From Limnoperna fortunei (Eukaryota > Mollusca > Bivalvia > Mytilida > Modiolidae): a stretch of 64,000 bases of DNA. Each line of letters begins with the position of its first letter. The stretch's first letter is position 1. The DNA is taken from NCBI GenBank assembly GCA_944474755.1, contig OX104111.1:101733178-101797177 (forward strand). The letters are read 5' to 3'. The position numbers and the translations under genes are program-made. The notes under the pieces were generated by a model, which worked only from the letters and a program-made list of their open reading frames with translations, made no database searches and was not told where the DNA came from. This document shows, piece after piece, positions 1-13,651 of this stretch.

Positions 1-756
1 TAAACCAGTTAACATTTTTGGACATTTGAAATATTGAAAGTAAAAGAAAGATGCAGGAAATTGCAATTGAGACCTGTATTTTTAAAAATTGATTAAATAA
101 TTTATTTCTATTTGATGCGACAACAACAAAATAACTGGAAAAATTTAAAGTGCATAAAACCAATAATAAAGAAACTTTTTCATAATTTTAATTTTCGACA
201 GGAAGTACAGATTCGTAATATTGCCCTGTGCCATCTTTGTCCCAAATTATTTACATTTGTACCGTTTGTTAAATCTTCAATCTCAATTGGGATAGGGACT
301 GGCTATCGTTTGTTTTAAAAATAATCGAAATTCTTAATACATTGATTTATTTGTTATTTTTATTCTGCAAAGATGTATGTGCAAATCTTGTTTACTGTTA
401 TTCATTATGATAATCAGCTGCAGCAGCACAGGCAGCTATGGCATATTAACTGTTTACATCACGAAAATTGTTTAATACACCATTAAAAACAGTAGCAAGA
501 ATTTCATTATTGTTGGACATAATTACAATGCGTTAATTACATAACTGACAATAAAGATGAAAGCAGATTGAATGATTCAAGATTTTATTAATCAAACTCA
601 GGCGCTTAAGCGCAACATAAGCATTATACATGCATCAAAATGTAAATTTTAACAAAACTGACATAATGTACATATGCATGTGTAAATGTATGAAGGAAAA
701 ACATGGGGGATAGTGAATACAACTTCAACTATAATTGATATATTCGAAACAGCTGG

Positions 757-3700
757 TTATAACAAGGAACACATTTTCTTAATAAATATGGATACATTTA
801 TCAACAACTTTATATTACATAACTGGAAAATGCCTATCATTTTATTTATGCTTGGATATATAGTAAAATACCTTGGAATATATTTATTCCGAATTTCAAT
901 AAAATCACTATTATTACAAATGAAAAGGTAATGGAATTCATCTCCAATTGCTCCGATATTACACTTTTGACATATTCTGTTGTCTCTTGGTATCTTATGC
1001 CAACGTCCGGTTTCAATTGGAATTTTAATATTAGAAGACGTAGTTTAGTAATAAGCATACTGTTTACTTGATTTAGTCTGAGTAGATAAGTCTCGAGCTT
1101 AAACTCATCTTTAAAAGAGAGGTAAAATGTTCCTCTGGCTGAGTTAGCAAGATCAGACCTCCATTTTTGAATAAACTGATCCCTTAAAATCTGCTTTACA
1201 TGTATCTTCAACCACTCGTTACTAACAATTATGTTATCAGTATACAGAAAGCTCATCCCAGTATCATCTAAAATGGATTTAATACATTGCAACCACTTAA
1301 ACCCGTTCTCTTCATTCATATAATGTTTATATAAGAGTAAATAAATTTTGGAAGATAAAGTTCTGGATGAAGTAAGTCTATTCCAAAAAGTAAGCATACG
1401 ACATTTAATGTCAATATTCAGCGGGTAACGACCTAATTCTCAATATACCATGTTGTTTGGTGTAGTCGATCGGACTCTAAGTATTCTCTTGAGAAACTGG
1501 AGATGAACTTTTTCAATGTTATCATTTTTATCGGACCCTGTGACTTCACAAGAGTAAAGTAATATGGGTTTCACCAGAGTATCAAAAATTTTTAACTGGA
1601 GGTCAATTGGCAAATTTAGATTTCTAATTTTATAATACACTGAGTATAAAGCTTTTTGTGCTTGCTCAACTAGTTTTTTCTTTGCGTTTACAAAACTATT
1701 GTTAAAATGAAAAAGAATTCCTAAATAATTATACGAATCACAGACGTCTAGAACATTATTGTTAAAAGTTAATACAACATTTTCATTAACTCTCCTCTTT
1801 TTAAAAACAACAACCTTTGTTTTTTCAACATTAACTTGTAGTTTCCAAATACAACAATAGTCTTGAAAAATATCTAACATTGTTTGCATGCCTTCGACAC
1901 TCTCAAGTAAATATCAATTTGCTCCTCAGAGGCATTACCAAACATAGTTAAATCTTCTACACCATTGAGGTCTAAGTATTGCTCCATATCATTAATAAAC
2001 AAGGAGAACAAGAAAGGAGACAAGCTCTCACCTTGTCTTACTCCTATGTTACAAGCGAAGAACTCGGATCTTTGACCATTTTTTTTTACACAGGATTTTA
2101 CATTCTGATAAAGATTTTTTATAATTTTGAAACATTTACCATTAATGTTATTTTGTAGTAATTTTTGCCATAGCCCTACCCTCGAAACTGTATCGAATGC
2201 TCGACTAAAATCGACAAAAGTGCAAAATAGTTTCTTATTTTTTGAAATATAAAAATTGATTAGACTATGTAATGTAAATATATTGTCACTGGTTGAATGT
2301 GACTTCCTAAATCCAGACTGGACTTGTGATATTAGACCCACCTCATCCGAAAATTTAGTTAATCTATTATTTACTATTCCAGTGAAAACCTTCCCAAAGC
2401 AACTCATCAAAGTGATCGGTCTGTAACTTTTCGGGTCTTTAGTTAACCCATTATTTTTAAATATGGGAGTTATAACACCAACTGACCAGCTGTCAGGTAT
2501 AATACCAGTATCAAAGATATAGTTAAAAAGTTGTACATAAATTTCAATCATAATATCACAAGTATGTTTTAGGTACTCATTATATACATCATCAAGCCCA
2601 CATGATTTATCATAACGCAAGTTCATAATAACATCTCTAATTTCAGACTGAGATATAGGAGCATTTAAAACTTCATTCTCTTGATTTTCGATTAATTCAT
2701 AATTTAACTCATCAACTTCCTTGTCGGTTTCATTTACATTTCTAAAATATTCGTATAAATCTGATAGCGACGCTTCGACCGGTTGCTTGTCCTTCTCTGA
2801 AATACGATTTAGGATACTCCAAAATTGTTTGGGGTCAGAGGAGTTGGCTGTACGGATTTCGTTCAAGACTTTGTTTTGATACTTTTCAAAACTTCTGTTT
2901 AGCGTCTTTTTATATTCGCGACTAGCTTCAGCTAAACAGTTTTTATTTGCAGCTGTCTTAAACTTGTTATAAGTCATTCTTGCCTTATGGAAAGCATTTC
3001 TTTTCTGTTTACATTCATTATTGAACCATTGGTCATGAACCTTTTTTCTACAATTTTTCTTAAACTTGTTACATTTAACTACTGTACCGAAAGAAGATTT
3101 TGCCGCGCTGTCAAATAATTCACATATAAGATTAACAATAGAATTTACGTTTTCAGGGTCGGTTTCTAAACTAGAGTTGCGCTCATTATAAGCAAGTTCA
3201 TTTACCATGAAGCTAATCTCATCAAGTCGATCATCATTAGTGATTCGCTGTATGTACATGTCGCGTTTATTGGTGTCCCAGCGTTTTGCACGTTCTAGGG
3301 CTGTATCGTTTTCGCGTTCGTCGCGTAATTGCTTATTTTCAAAAGCGGAATTTGACAAAGATAAGCGTAGCGGGCTATGGACATCCGAAAACATTGGCGA
3401 ATACTCCTGTACCTCAAAATCTGATATATAGTACAATAAATTAGACGAGCATAAGCAATAATCAATTACAGTTTTATCTTTACATGTTCTCTCACCAATA
3501 GATTTGTCAATACCAGCCCTACCATTCATAATATAAATATTATTTTTTCTACAAATATCAAGTAGTTTATTACCAAAAGCATTCACTATACCTTTACAAG
3601 AACTTTTTCTATGCAGAGGCATTTTTACGCGGAGTAGATTCTCATAATCATACATGTATGTTATAAGGTCTGTTTCATCATTTAAATTAAAAATATCAAG

Positions 3701-4207
3701 CAAAGCTTCATCAGGTTGAACAAAGTCCTGAAGGGTACCGGTTTTTGCGTTCAAATCGCCCATAAGACACATAAAATCCCCATTTTGACTAAAACTGACC
3801 AGATCATTTTCTATTTCAATAAATGCATCATCAGATGAGTACTTAGTACCCTCAGGGGGGATATATACTGACCCTAGCAATAGATTATTCAGACCTGTAG
3901 TAAATAGAAGATTAATTTGAAGCCACAGTACGAAATCACAATCAGATTCTATAAAGTCAATATTTGAAATATATTCATTTTTATATAAAACAATGATACC
4001 ACCAGATTTTCTAATAGCATTTTTTCTATATTTTGCTTTAAATGAATAACCATCGGGTAAGTATAGCTTATCATATTCATCAATTTTAGTTTCTTGTAAC
4101 AATAAGATATCAAAACGTTTTATAAATAAATGAAAGTCAGGATTCAGTAGCTTTGATTTCAGACCACAGACATTCAGACTACAAATTTCAAGTTTATTTT
4201 TGTGCAC
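757..4207 (-). pseudogene. LINE ORF2, endonuclease-reverse transcriptase, catalytically dead
   Basis: The protein starts MHKNKLEICSLNVCGLKSKL, the first strand of an APE-type endonuclease, followed by LLQETK, GDLNAK and SDVHSPL motifs. The RT part shows YRPITL, QSGFRKSHST, CTFVDFSRAFDTV (motif A) and GVRQGESLSPFLFSLFINDM. Motif C (YADD) should follow but is absent: around 1906 the sequence jumps from ...EQIDIYL to a different frame reading ESVEGMQTMLDIFQDYC. The next block continues to 1440-1442, where TGA sits in place of the Gly expected before ELGRYPL. After a further frameshift near 1020-1045 the C-terminal zinc motif CQKC...DEFHYLFIC is readable at about 900-1000, and the natural stop is at 757-759. 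Confidence 0.88.
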
Positions 4208-4234
4208 ATCTTGAGACTCTCTATCCCTCCTGTC

Positions 4235-5323
4235 CTATGAAAACCTGACGCCAGTATTACGATTGATTTGTCCATCCATGTCCTGTGTCGGACTGCGTTC
4301 TGGAAAGTATCTTCGCCCATCTACATACAACTTGTCTACAACTATGTTAGCTCGCCTGCCCTGCTCACGAAACTCCTTCATTATAGGAACCAGTTCCCTT
4401 CGTCTATCACTAATCTCTTGCGGATATTGTGGATAAACCTTGTATGGTTTGTCTTTTAAATTAGTTTGTGCAGCCGCCAATACTTTCTCTTTGTCTTTAA
4501 AGTGTACAAATCTAGCTACTATTCCTCTGGGTTTTTGATCGTTACGTTTACGGAGGCGGTGCACATTTTGAAACTGAATATTATCTTCAATATTAAGTAC
4601 TTCCTTGATAAAGGTTTTCAGTACGGACTCTGTATCTTCCCTCATTGCTGGATTTGGATTATAATTTTCATGTATATTGTCAAAGATTAAATTATATTTC
4701 ATTGATCGTGTCTTTTGATCCAGGATTGTTTCGTGCAATTCGTTTGTATGGGATTCAAGATCCTTTCTAGCACATTCTAGTTCAGATATTCTGTGGTGAA
4801 AGTGTTTCATGTCTGTATCATTGTTAATGAACTTTTGATCCTGGTTTTGTACGGACTGCTTAAGCTGGGATATGTCTTTGTCCACTGCGTTAAATTTCGC
4901 CTCAATTATTGACAAACGCTCACAAACGTTATCTAACAAATCTAATTTTTGTCATTTAAATTGAATATCTTGAAGTATAAAATGTAAATTGTTAACAGGA
5001 TGTTGGTTAACTATCTGGATCGATGGATCGTTTGTTGTTGGTTGAACATAACCTTGTCCTTGACAACTAGGTGGGGGCGGTGCATTCGCTTGGTTAGTGT
5101 TATTGTGTATTGGTGTCGATTTATAAATATTCTGTAATTGTGGTTGTAATTGGTGGTATGACACACAAGGCGATGAGACTATTGGTATGTTTGGTGGCGG
5201 TCCATATAAAGTATGATTTGCGCTTTGTAGCGCATTAAAAGTCAAGTTGTTTTGTGGTGTTGACGGTGCACTCGACATGGTAGATTCATTTATCCGCTTT
5301 CGCTTTGATTTGTTTTTGCCCAT
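4235..5323 (-). pseudogene. LINE ORF1, L1-ORF1p-like RNA-binding protein with one nonsense codon
   Basis: This is one reading frame of 363 codons starting MGKNKSKRKR, broken only by TGA at 4952-4954; the frame is the same on both sides. The N-terminal part is basic, then rich in Pro, Gln and Asn and looks disordered. After the stop comes a heptad-like coiled coil with many Leu, Gln and Asp residues. A single-stranded nucleic-acid-binding core follows, with the motifs MKYNLIFDNI, VHRLRKR and ARFVHFKDKEKVL, ending in a C-terminal part with VDKLYVDGRRY. That order matches L1 ORF1p (Transposase_22-type), which trimerises and coats LINE RNA. The ATG at 5323 is chosen because it precedes the basic start typical of these proteins. 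Confidence 0.8.
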
Positions 5324-5517
5324 GCCATGTACTTAAGTGATTAATATCAAGAAACTCACACTTCTTGTCAAAGTCATCATTCAAGATAATAATATCTCCT
5401 GGCTCCGACTCCGTCTGACTATGAAATTTCCTGAAATTGATCCCACTATCACAGGTGTAAACCACTATCCGCCATGTTTTTTCAATGATAGGTTTAATCA
5501 ATGTGAATATGATTGTT

Positions 5518-5785
5518 CACCTAGCCAGCTTGATCGCGTAAGAATATATGAACAGAATTTTTATTTTTATTCAAATGCAAAGAACAAAATTATTACATTT
5601 CGCAATACAAAACATACTGTTTTTCACCTGAAAAATAATCAAAACAATATTACAGATAGAAAGTACTTCGGTAAATGCAACCATCGAACTATATTATCGC
5701 GCAATAGCTCAGTAAACCGTACCTGAAATTAGTTATAACCCCACGTGTGATACAATGCAATGATTTGAGTTATGAAAATGCACGC
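5518..5785 (-). repeat. Dispersed repeat, inverted partner of 15838-16103
   Basis: This stretch is close to the reverse complement of 15838-16103: both carry gcgcgatwattagttcgatg-type and caggtgaaaaacagtatg segments. It lies just upstream of LINE ORF1, so it could be LINE 5' UTR or an older repeat into which the LINE inserted. The match ends near 5518 and near 5785. Confidence 0.75.
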
Positions 5786-8700
5786 AAAATTGACTTTTGA
5801 ATTTTAGATTGGCTTAAAAAAATTTATGTGTGGGGACCAATCACAATAGGTTTTTTTATATACATGTAACCGGAAGGCTTGCATAGCAAGCATATCGGAT
5901 TTTAGATCGAAATAAAAACACCCACTTGGTATGGCATGGCTGATAAACATTCGCTTAGTAATCATCAATGCAACTTATAAAATAAACTTTTTCCTATAAG
6001 GTCCTATTTAAAGCTATGTCATGCATTCGGGGCTAGTTTGAATTTCCAATTTCTAAATTCGCGCACATGTAATCTTTTGTGATATATTTAAATCATAAAT
6101 ATATTTGAATTAAAACTTATTTTCACGTTGTTCAGTTAAATAAATAATTCACATGAGAACATGTATTAATTGCATCTTACAGTCGTCATACTCCGGATTT
6201 TTATACACAAAATAACTTGTTATTCTGGTAGTCGATTTTTCGTCTGAAATTGTATACACGAAACAGCCTTTTATTCTGGTTTTCGATTTTTTAAGCTACG
6301 TGCATCAATAGCGCAATCACAGAAAGATAAAGTACCAGCATAAAATAGCCTCCAATTATTATTAAGTTCCGTAAAAAGAATAACAAAATATTTGTTATTA
6401 CATGAACATTTAGTATCACTCAAGCATATTGGAGTTAAACGTCATATTTTATCTTGATTTTTTACTCGGTTCATTAATGGTAACTAAGTATACTTTAAAA
6501 TATGTTTTCCGTTACCCATCCTTAGCAACGAAAGTGAATACAAATATATTTCCGCCCTGGGAACTAGAAATTAAAGGAACCACAGAAACAGCTTCGTCTA
6601 CATCATTTTTAGACTTATAGCTCGAATGTGACACCAACGGTCATCTTGGCACAAGAATTAACGACAAACGAGACGATTTCGATTTCAAAATCTATATTTT
6701 CCTCAAATGAGTTTGCAGTGAGTATGGTCATTTTGCATTTCTTCGGGATAAACTATAGATACCAATTCCTTGTCGAAAAATATTGGAATATTTCGTTTGA
6801 AAATATGGTTGCAGATAGTTTTCTCAACTTCAGTGTACAGGGAATTGCAACGATGATTGTTGGATACAACTATTAGTGATAATGATACCCTTCCATGCAT
6901 TATTATCAACATACAAACTCACATTCTACAATAATGGAAGTGGGAGGTTTGGCATGCCATAAAACATGGTTTAACCAACCATTTCTTTTGAGATGCCTGT
7001 ATCAAGTCAGAACCATTGCTGTAGTTACTATATTTTTGGTTGTTGGTTCTGGAGTTTGCCGGTTCTTGGACTGATTTGCGGATTGTCTTTTTTGACAGTT
7101 TTATTGGTGTTCGGTATTTTGTTATTAAGGCCTTAATATTATCTCGTGCCCTCAACATATTATCTCTATAGCGCTCGATTTATTATCTCGAGCTTTTCAT
7201 TCGCCCAGGGCCTATAGTTCGCACGGTTAATCGTACAAACTGTTTGTACGGGGAACAATTGCCAAAATATTATGTTCTCGCAGCTAGGCAGTATCTGTTT
7301 GTTTGAATTCTAAATGTTGATTTCTTACTCCGACTCTGTAATTTTCATTTGTTACGAACATGCCGTGTATTCGGGTTAAAAAGCTATATAGTGTTTAAGT
7401 ACAAATTTCACACAGGAATGAAATACACGTAAAGTTCAACTATTGTAAATGCACACATGTAGGCTGTTAAGGTGACAATGGTTTTGTGCGCATGCTCCAG
7501 CAAAACAAAGATCACATATATATAGATGGAATAAATGTACGTGACACAACACCAATGAAAAATTAGGAAATAATTCGTGCATACCATACTTTACTTTCGT
7601 TTTAACGTGGGTGTACATTATATTCGTGAATATTTTGCTACTGAAACCGATAACTTACGCATGTGCGAACTAAATTTATTGGAGTTTTAACATGGCTTTG
7701 TTCATATAGGGCAAAAGCATGACGTCATATTAGAATGGTTATTTTGAAATCTACAATGGAAAACAGATAGCAGCCTTCTGAATGAAGTCATACAAGTAAA
7801 CCAAGGACAGTAATCTGCTCTAATCTATCAATATATTATTACGAAAAAACATGTTTTTGTATGACCTGAGAAAATTCAAATAATCGTTAATTATCAAAAG
7901 TATAACGAATTGACTCTAACAATAAATAATAGATGGAGGGGAGCGTCTATATGAACCCGGGTTGAATTCTTCGAAGAAAAAAATACTAATCCGGAAAAAA
8001 TTACTGAATTTATCAACACCAACACAAATGAATACTAAGTAATTGGAATTTATGACTGGGGATCGTTAATCATTTACGTTGCTTGTTTGTTTTGTCCGTC
8101 AATTTCGTTTTAATGTCGTGCCTTTCCGTCACATTTTTCTCTGCAATCGGCTCTTGATATTTGGGTGCAACTTTTCCTATGGTACTGTAAGGTGTATGCG
8201 TTTTCATGGTCCTCGCTTATCTACTTTCGTTTTACGAATACTTATTGCGGTAAAATACGCAATTTCCGTCGGAGTAATGTGCATAGCGTATCTACTTTCT
8301 GTTTACTGAATACTTATAAAATGGTAGCCTTGAAGTTGTCCAGATAAGTTGTTCCGATTTTATATGAATTCCGCAACGACTACTGTAATAGTTCTTTTTC
8401 TTTGACTGAGCGTCATATCTTTAAGAATTCTTTTTAAAAGAGTCTTGCATGATATATTAATCCATATTAAGTATCGATACAATCTCCGTTTGAATGGAAT
8501 AAAATGAAAATCAAATTGCCTGGTTGTTCCATTTCTCTTTGTCGAAACTTGCATGTCCTTCTTAAAGGCTAATGACAAGCTACTAAAGCAGAAAACAAAC
8601 ACAAATGTATATCAACGTATGTCGAGCGCTTTAGATAACACATTTAGTCTGTCTTTTGATATTGAAAACTGCATTTCTTTGACCTCTTCAGTTTTTGTTT

Positions 8701-10269
8701 GATCACGACAAAATAAGGAATATTTATTAAAAAAAAGTTACAAAAGATTCGCATTTGTATTTTAAAACTAGACAATTTTTTAACATTTCAGCTTATAGGA
8801 AACCAGGATTATTCATGACGGATGGCATGTTTCACATCCAATCAAGATGACATCAGGTATTGTAACGTAACAGAGCGGGTAAGGGTGTCCGAGTATATTT
8901 TTCCTGGATGATAAGTGGGACTGATCACCCGCCCGTTCTTGGTGTCCGAACGGCAGTTGGCTCTCGGTATGGCTTACATGTCAGTATTTGGAGATAAACT
9001 AGAAATTTGGCTTATGAGTGTGTGTGTTTCTTTGTAATAAATATTAAATATAAAAGAAACAAAAGTAACGTTAAATAGCTTGTATTAAATTCAAAAGTGA
9101 TTTGATATTTAAATAATTTACTTTAGCTTTAGACACTTTGTTGAAAGTTATTCATTTCTTAGTTTCTATCCACACTAAAATGGGGGATGGGATTCCTTAA
9201 ATATTATGCTTACAAAAATTATTAATCAGGGAAAAATTATGAAAAACCATCTTAAATTAAAAGCTTAAGTTCTCACCGGAATACATTGTTAAAAACTAGT
9301 TATAACGGTCCTGTTTTCAAAATGGTACTGTTCCGCTATAGTTAAAGACAAACAACAAGCTAACTTGGTAACGCTGGCTTCCGGAATTGGTAAAACTGTC
9401 AAGGTTTTGGCTTTGGTTATAATTTTGGCTCTGTCTTAGGTCTTATCTTACTACGGAATGTTGGAGATCAACAAAACTGGGATTTGAAAATTCGCAGTAT
9501 TTATACTACTGCGTTACCAAGTACCAAAATAACAAAGTTCCAAAAATTTCCTAAATTACCAACTTGCCAATGGTTACCAAAATGACGTTCAAAATGTTGA
9601 AAAGATGATATCATACTTGACGTTAAAATAAATAAGGAAACGTTCCGAATCAATATATTGGTGAGAACAAATATGGCGTGTGGGATTAAAAGTTGTTAAG
9701 AACGGAATTTTGAAACGGAAACGACAGCTATATCCGTTCAACATGGTATCACTGTTGAACATTTTATAATTTATTAACACAATAATAATACAATATCACT
9801 ACACCAGCATTTACACTTTTAATAAACTAAACAATCATTTGTACAAAGTTACAAAACATTCAGTTCTGTAATTTCAGACAAAAATTTTTTTAACTTAATA
9901 AATCTGAAACAATAATGGGCGTTAGAGATCAATCAATATGAAACGGGAAATATCCATAAAAGACATAAGAATATCATTCCTGCAAAGTTTGGGTGCAATC
10001 GGTCGATTGGTTTAAGAGAAGAAGAAAGTTTCAGACGGAAGGGGCGCGAGATACAAAGTTATACTTTTTACATATCAATACAAGAAATAGTACTTATTGA
10101 GATTAGGAGTAGTCAATAGGTCCTTTCGTTGAGAATTCATGCTCATCGGTGCCGGTAGACATATTGTTGTAGGATTATTCAAAATGCGGTAGCCTTTGAA
10201 GCATCACCCAATATTTTAATTCAGGTTAGTCGCTATTTATTAAGAAAACTTGCTTCAGCTGAGGCTTTC
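5786..10269. other. Intergenic, no gene recognised
   Basis: This is AT-rich sequence with only short ORFs (under about 85 codons) that show no domain, codon pattern or splice structure. I see no confident element boundaries in it. Confidence 0.6.
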
Positions 10270-11396
10270 TACGGAAGCCCATTAGTGCCAGGGTTATTTT
10301 TTCTAACTCGTTATTACGACTTATCTAACTCGTTATAACAACTTAACTAACTCGTTTTAACGACTAAGCAACTCGTTATAACGACATAGCTAACTCGTTA
10401 TCACGACTTAACTAACTCGTTATAACAACTTACAAGCTCTAACTCGTTATAACGACTTAGTAACTCGTTATAACGACTAAGCTAACTCGTTATAACGACT
10501 TAGCTAACTCGTTATAACAACTTAGCTAACTCGTTATAACGACCTAGTAACTCGTTATAACGACCTAGTAACTCGTTATAACGACTTAGCTAACTCGTTA
10601 TAACGACTTATCTAACTCGTTCTAACAACTTAGCTAACTCGTTATAACGACTAAGTAACTAATTATAACGACTAAGCTAACTCGTTATAACGACATAGCT
10701 AACTCGTTATAACGACTAAGCTAACTCGTAATAACGACTAAGAAACTCGTTATAACGACATAGCTAACTCGTTATAACGATTTAGTAACTCGTTATAACG
10801 AATTAGCTAACTCGTTATAACAACTTAGCTAACTCGTTATAACGACTAAGCTAACTCGTTATTACGACTTAGCTAACTCGTAATAACGACTAAGTAACTC
10901 GTTATAACGACATAGCTAACTCGTTATAACGACTTAGTAACTCGCTATAATGACTTAGCTAACTCGTTATACCGACTTAGCTAACTCGTTATAACAACTT
11001 AGCTAACTCGTTATAACGACTAAGCTAACTCGTTATAACGACGTAGCTAACTCGTTATAACGACTTAGTAACTCGTTATAACGACTTAGCTAACTCGTTA
11101 TAACGACATAGGTAACTCGCTATAACGAGTTAGCTATGTCGTTATAACGAGTTAGCTAAGTCGTTATAACGAGTATCTAAGTCGTTATAACGAGTTTCAG
11201 CTTGTAAGTTGTTATAACGAGTTAGTTAAGTCGTGATAACGAGTTAGCTATGTCGTTATAACGAGTTACTAAGTCGTTATAACGAGTTAGCTAAGTCGTT
11301 ATAACGAGTTAGTTAAGTTGTTATAACGAGTTAACTAAGTCGTAATAACGAGTTAGAAAAAATAAAACACCACCCTGGCACTAATGGGCTTCCGTA
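10270..11396. mobile_element. Foldback DNA transposon with tandem-repeat arms, 6-bp duplication
   Basis: The left end tacggaagcccattagtgcc (10270) and the right end ggcactaatgggcttccgta (to 11396) are inverted copies. Both are flanked by gctttc (10264-10269 and 11397-11402), a perfect 6-bp target duplication. The interior is a tandem array of 19-23 bp units, most containing the palindrome TCGTTATAACGA. The array runs in one orientation to about 11115 and in the opposite orientation from there to 11355, so the element can fold into a long hairpin with unequal arms. It encodes no protein and is presumably non-autonomous. Confidence 0.92.
10303..11355. repeat. Minisatellite array with orientation switch
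   Basis: About 45-50 imperfect copies of a 19-23 bp unit (taactcgttataacgac plus a variable ttag/aag/ctag spacer) fill the foldback element. The polarity of the unit reverses at about 11115. The TCGTTATAACGA core is itself self-complementary. Confidence 0.93.
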
Positions 11397-11835
11397 GCTT
11401 TCCGATAAGCAGACATGCATAGAAAAAATTGACCGGACGACTTTAAAAAAAACATTCTAAACGAAGAAACCTGGTGGATACATTTAAATAATTGCTTTTT
11501 ATTTCAGGTAAATAAAATGGTTGTATTCAACACTTTCTAATGCTTGAGGAGCAACATTTATCTTAAATGTTGTATTTTGTCGCGATAAGTCGCCATTGTT
11601 GTCATTACAATACATGAATTAGAAAAGACGACAAATAAAGACTGACACAAAACTTAAACTTACAAAGAAAAACGAGAGAAATATGCTACGAGAAAGTATG
11701 GTGAAACCTTCTGTATTACTGAATTTTAAAGTTCTATAAAGTTTAAACTAGTAATATTATTATCGGCATTTCAAAATCTAAAACGTTTATTAATAAGTAT
11801 GGCATGTATATTTGAGTGTGGGTACGAATAGAGTT

Positions 11836-11893
11836 CACCGCTTTTTTCAGCAATTATCAGCTGTATTATGGCGTCCCCTGTTTATGAAATATT
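11836..11893 (-). repeat. Probable SINE 3'-tail fragment
   Basis: The sequence resembles the reverse complement of the conserved SINE tail seen at 17341 (gtgtttaacgcc ... cagctatatcatggcgtcc), with several mismatches and no tRNA head. Confidence 0.45.
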
Positions 11894-12752
11894 TTTATGA
11901 TTTATTACTACTTTAAACAAGCTTTAGAATAAAATTGTAATTCAAATTGCTTATTGGTCAAAGCAAAGCGATGTGTTCATAGTGATTTTTTTCACAAACA
12001 ATTTCCACTATTTAAGTGTGTTTTATATTCGCCAACATCTTAACGATAGCACATATCAAATGACTTCACATCCTTAAATAGATAAACATTATGTTCAATA
12101 AGGTATATCCGTCAACTAGTACAATGATTTTTATCAAATTGATAATCGTAGACATCTTGTAAATACCCTAAAACTTTAGAAGGGAAAAACCCAAACTACT
12201 TCACCGTTTTTAACCCTAAATTACAAACATATTATGTTTAAAAACTTCTAACCGTATTAAATCATCTGTAACAAACGTTTTTTATCAAATTGATACTTAT
12301 CAACAATTTTTCAATGGCCCGGCTGTAATTGCTCAGGCAAAAACTTGTTAGCACCGTTCGCTCAACAGTGAACACTAAGGATCCCATTCGTATGTAAATT
12401 GATATGCTGTTTCAGTCCATTCTGAAAACAGTCGGCTCCCGGTTTCATTGCTCGATTTGGGGGTCCAGTTCGAATTTTTTTTAATTTTGTTTAAAATTAT
12501 TGGTTGATACTGGTAGTATAGATATGTTCGTATTACACGTAAACAGTAGACGAGAGCTACGATACATTTCATTGGGTTATTTTATTTAGTCCAAACTCCG
12601 GTTACCACCAAAAGGCAATAATGCAAAAAATGAATTAGCGATATCAGGGGGTGATGATGGAGCGGATGTGGACACAGTACACATGACTTGGGTTGATGCT
12701 AAATTAATTTTTGAAAAATGCACGAAAAATATCAAAATACAACACAACGTTT

Positions 12753-12812
12753 AAAAATAAGGCATATATTGAGACATTTTCATTTAATGTATCAATATAT
12801 GCCTTATTTTTA
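12753..12812. repeat. Short perfect hairpin
   Basis: The arm aaaaataaggcatatattga is followed by a loop of about 20 bp and its inverted copy tcaatatatgccttattttt. It could be a small MITE end or a simple palindrome, and no function is evident. Confidence 0.8.
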
Positions 12813-13651
12813 TACCCCACCACACAAAGAGTTGAACCGTTATGTAACACAATTTGAATGTGTATATGTCCGTCGTTTTGTTCCTCCTCTAAGGAATTTT
12901 ATTCTTAAACATGTTATGATATGGGTACCTTTGGTTTGAAGGTCTTTAATTTGATACAACAACTAAAAACTCGGTTTTATCTTGGAAAACCCTCCAAACC
13001 ACCAATTTCGATGTGTTTGTTTATGAGTAGATTTAAGTGGGGGATATCGTTCCAGCACCTCACCCCACCCGACCCAATATATCATACAGTTTAGGATGCT
13101 GGTACGTACCTTTCATATTTTTTTAATAGTCTCCTTATTTTTAAAACCATAGACCTCGGATTAGTACATTAAAAGTTTTGCCACTTTTTTTTCTGCGTAT
13201 CTGTTTTGTTCTACCAGAAAATGTTATCTCCTGTTCTTTTTACAGGCATAGTATATAATTTTACATACACTATAGCTAGTTTCAATTGTGTACTTTTTTT
13301 TAAATAAACAAATAACAAGCAAAGAAAGGTTACACCCATATCCAGAAATGTTCTACATTGTATTGATTAACAAAAGCATAATATATTTTTAAAAGGCGTA
13401 TGATTTATATTCTTTGCGACGGAATGGAACTTTAGCCAAACAATTTTCAAAAAGTTTTAATCCTTTGAAAATTGTTAGATATTTAAAACAGATGGTTCAT
13501 TATTTTGTAATTTCGATTTTTTAACCACTTTAATCTACATATAACGTAATGTTATTGTGAATATATGAGCTTTAAATTTGTTGATTTAACAAAGTTACGG
13601 GTGTATTTTGCATTCATAGAAATCCTCTCTTCCATTGAAATAGGAGAATTC

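Larger units (their letters stand above)
757..5323 (-). mobile_element. Non-LTR (LINE) retrotransposon, two ORFs, disabled
   Basis: The element reads on the minus strand. ORF1 (an L1-ORF1p-like RNA-binding protein) is followed after 27 bp by ORF2 (apurinic endonuclease, reverse transcriptase, C-terminal CCHC motif), the standard order for autonomous LINEs. The copy cannot be active. ORF1 has an in-frame TGA at 4952-4954. ORF2 has lost its catalytic YADD region near 1906, carries a TGA at 1440-1442 and shifts frame near 1020-1045. I cannot place the 5' and 3' UTR ends. The order APE-RT without RNase H, with an RRM-type ORF1, suggests an L1/Tx1-like lineage, but the clade is inferred only from the motif order. 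Confidence 0.9.
11397..13651. other. Intergenic, mostly featureless
   Basis: No gene is recognised. The stretch holds a possible SINE tail at about 11836-11893 and a short hairpin at 12753-12812; otherwise it is AT-rich sequence with scattered short ORFs. Confidence 0.6.

Noticed and set aside
3207..3431. ORF antisense to LINE ORF2
   Set aside because: It is a shadow of the coding strand.
5337..5726. 129-codon ORF on the plus strand
   Set aside because: It lies antisense to the LINE 5' region and across a dispersed repeat; no domain is visible.
8079..8347. Overlapping ORFs of 60-76 codons
   Set aside because: Cys/Phe-rich low-quality frames in AT-rich DNA with no homologous motif.
10303..11355. 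CRISPR-like array
   Set aside because: The genome is eukaryotic, there are no unique spacers, and the units are contiguous and change orientation; it is the arm of a foldback transposon.
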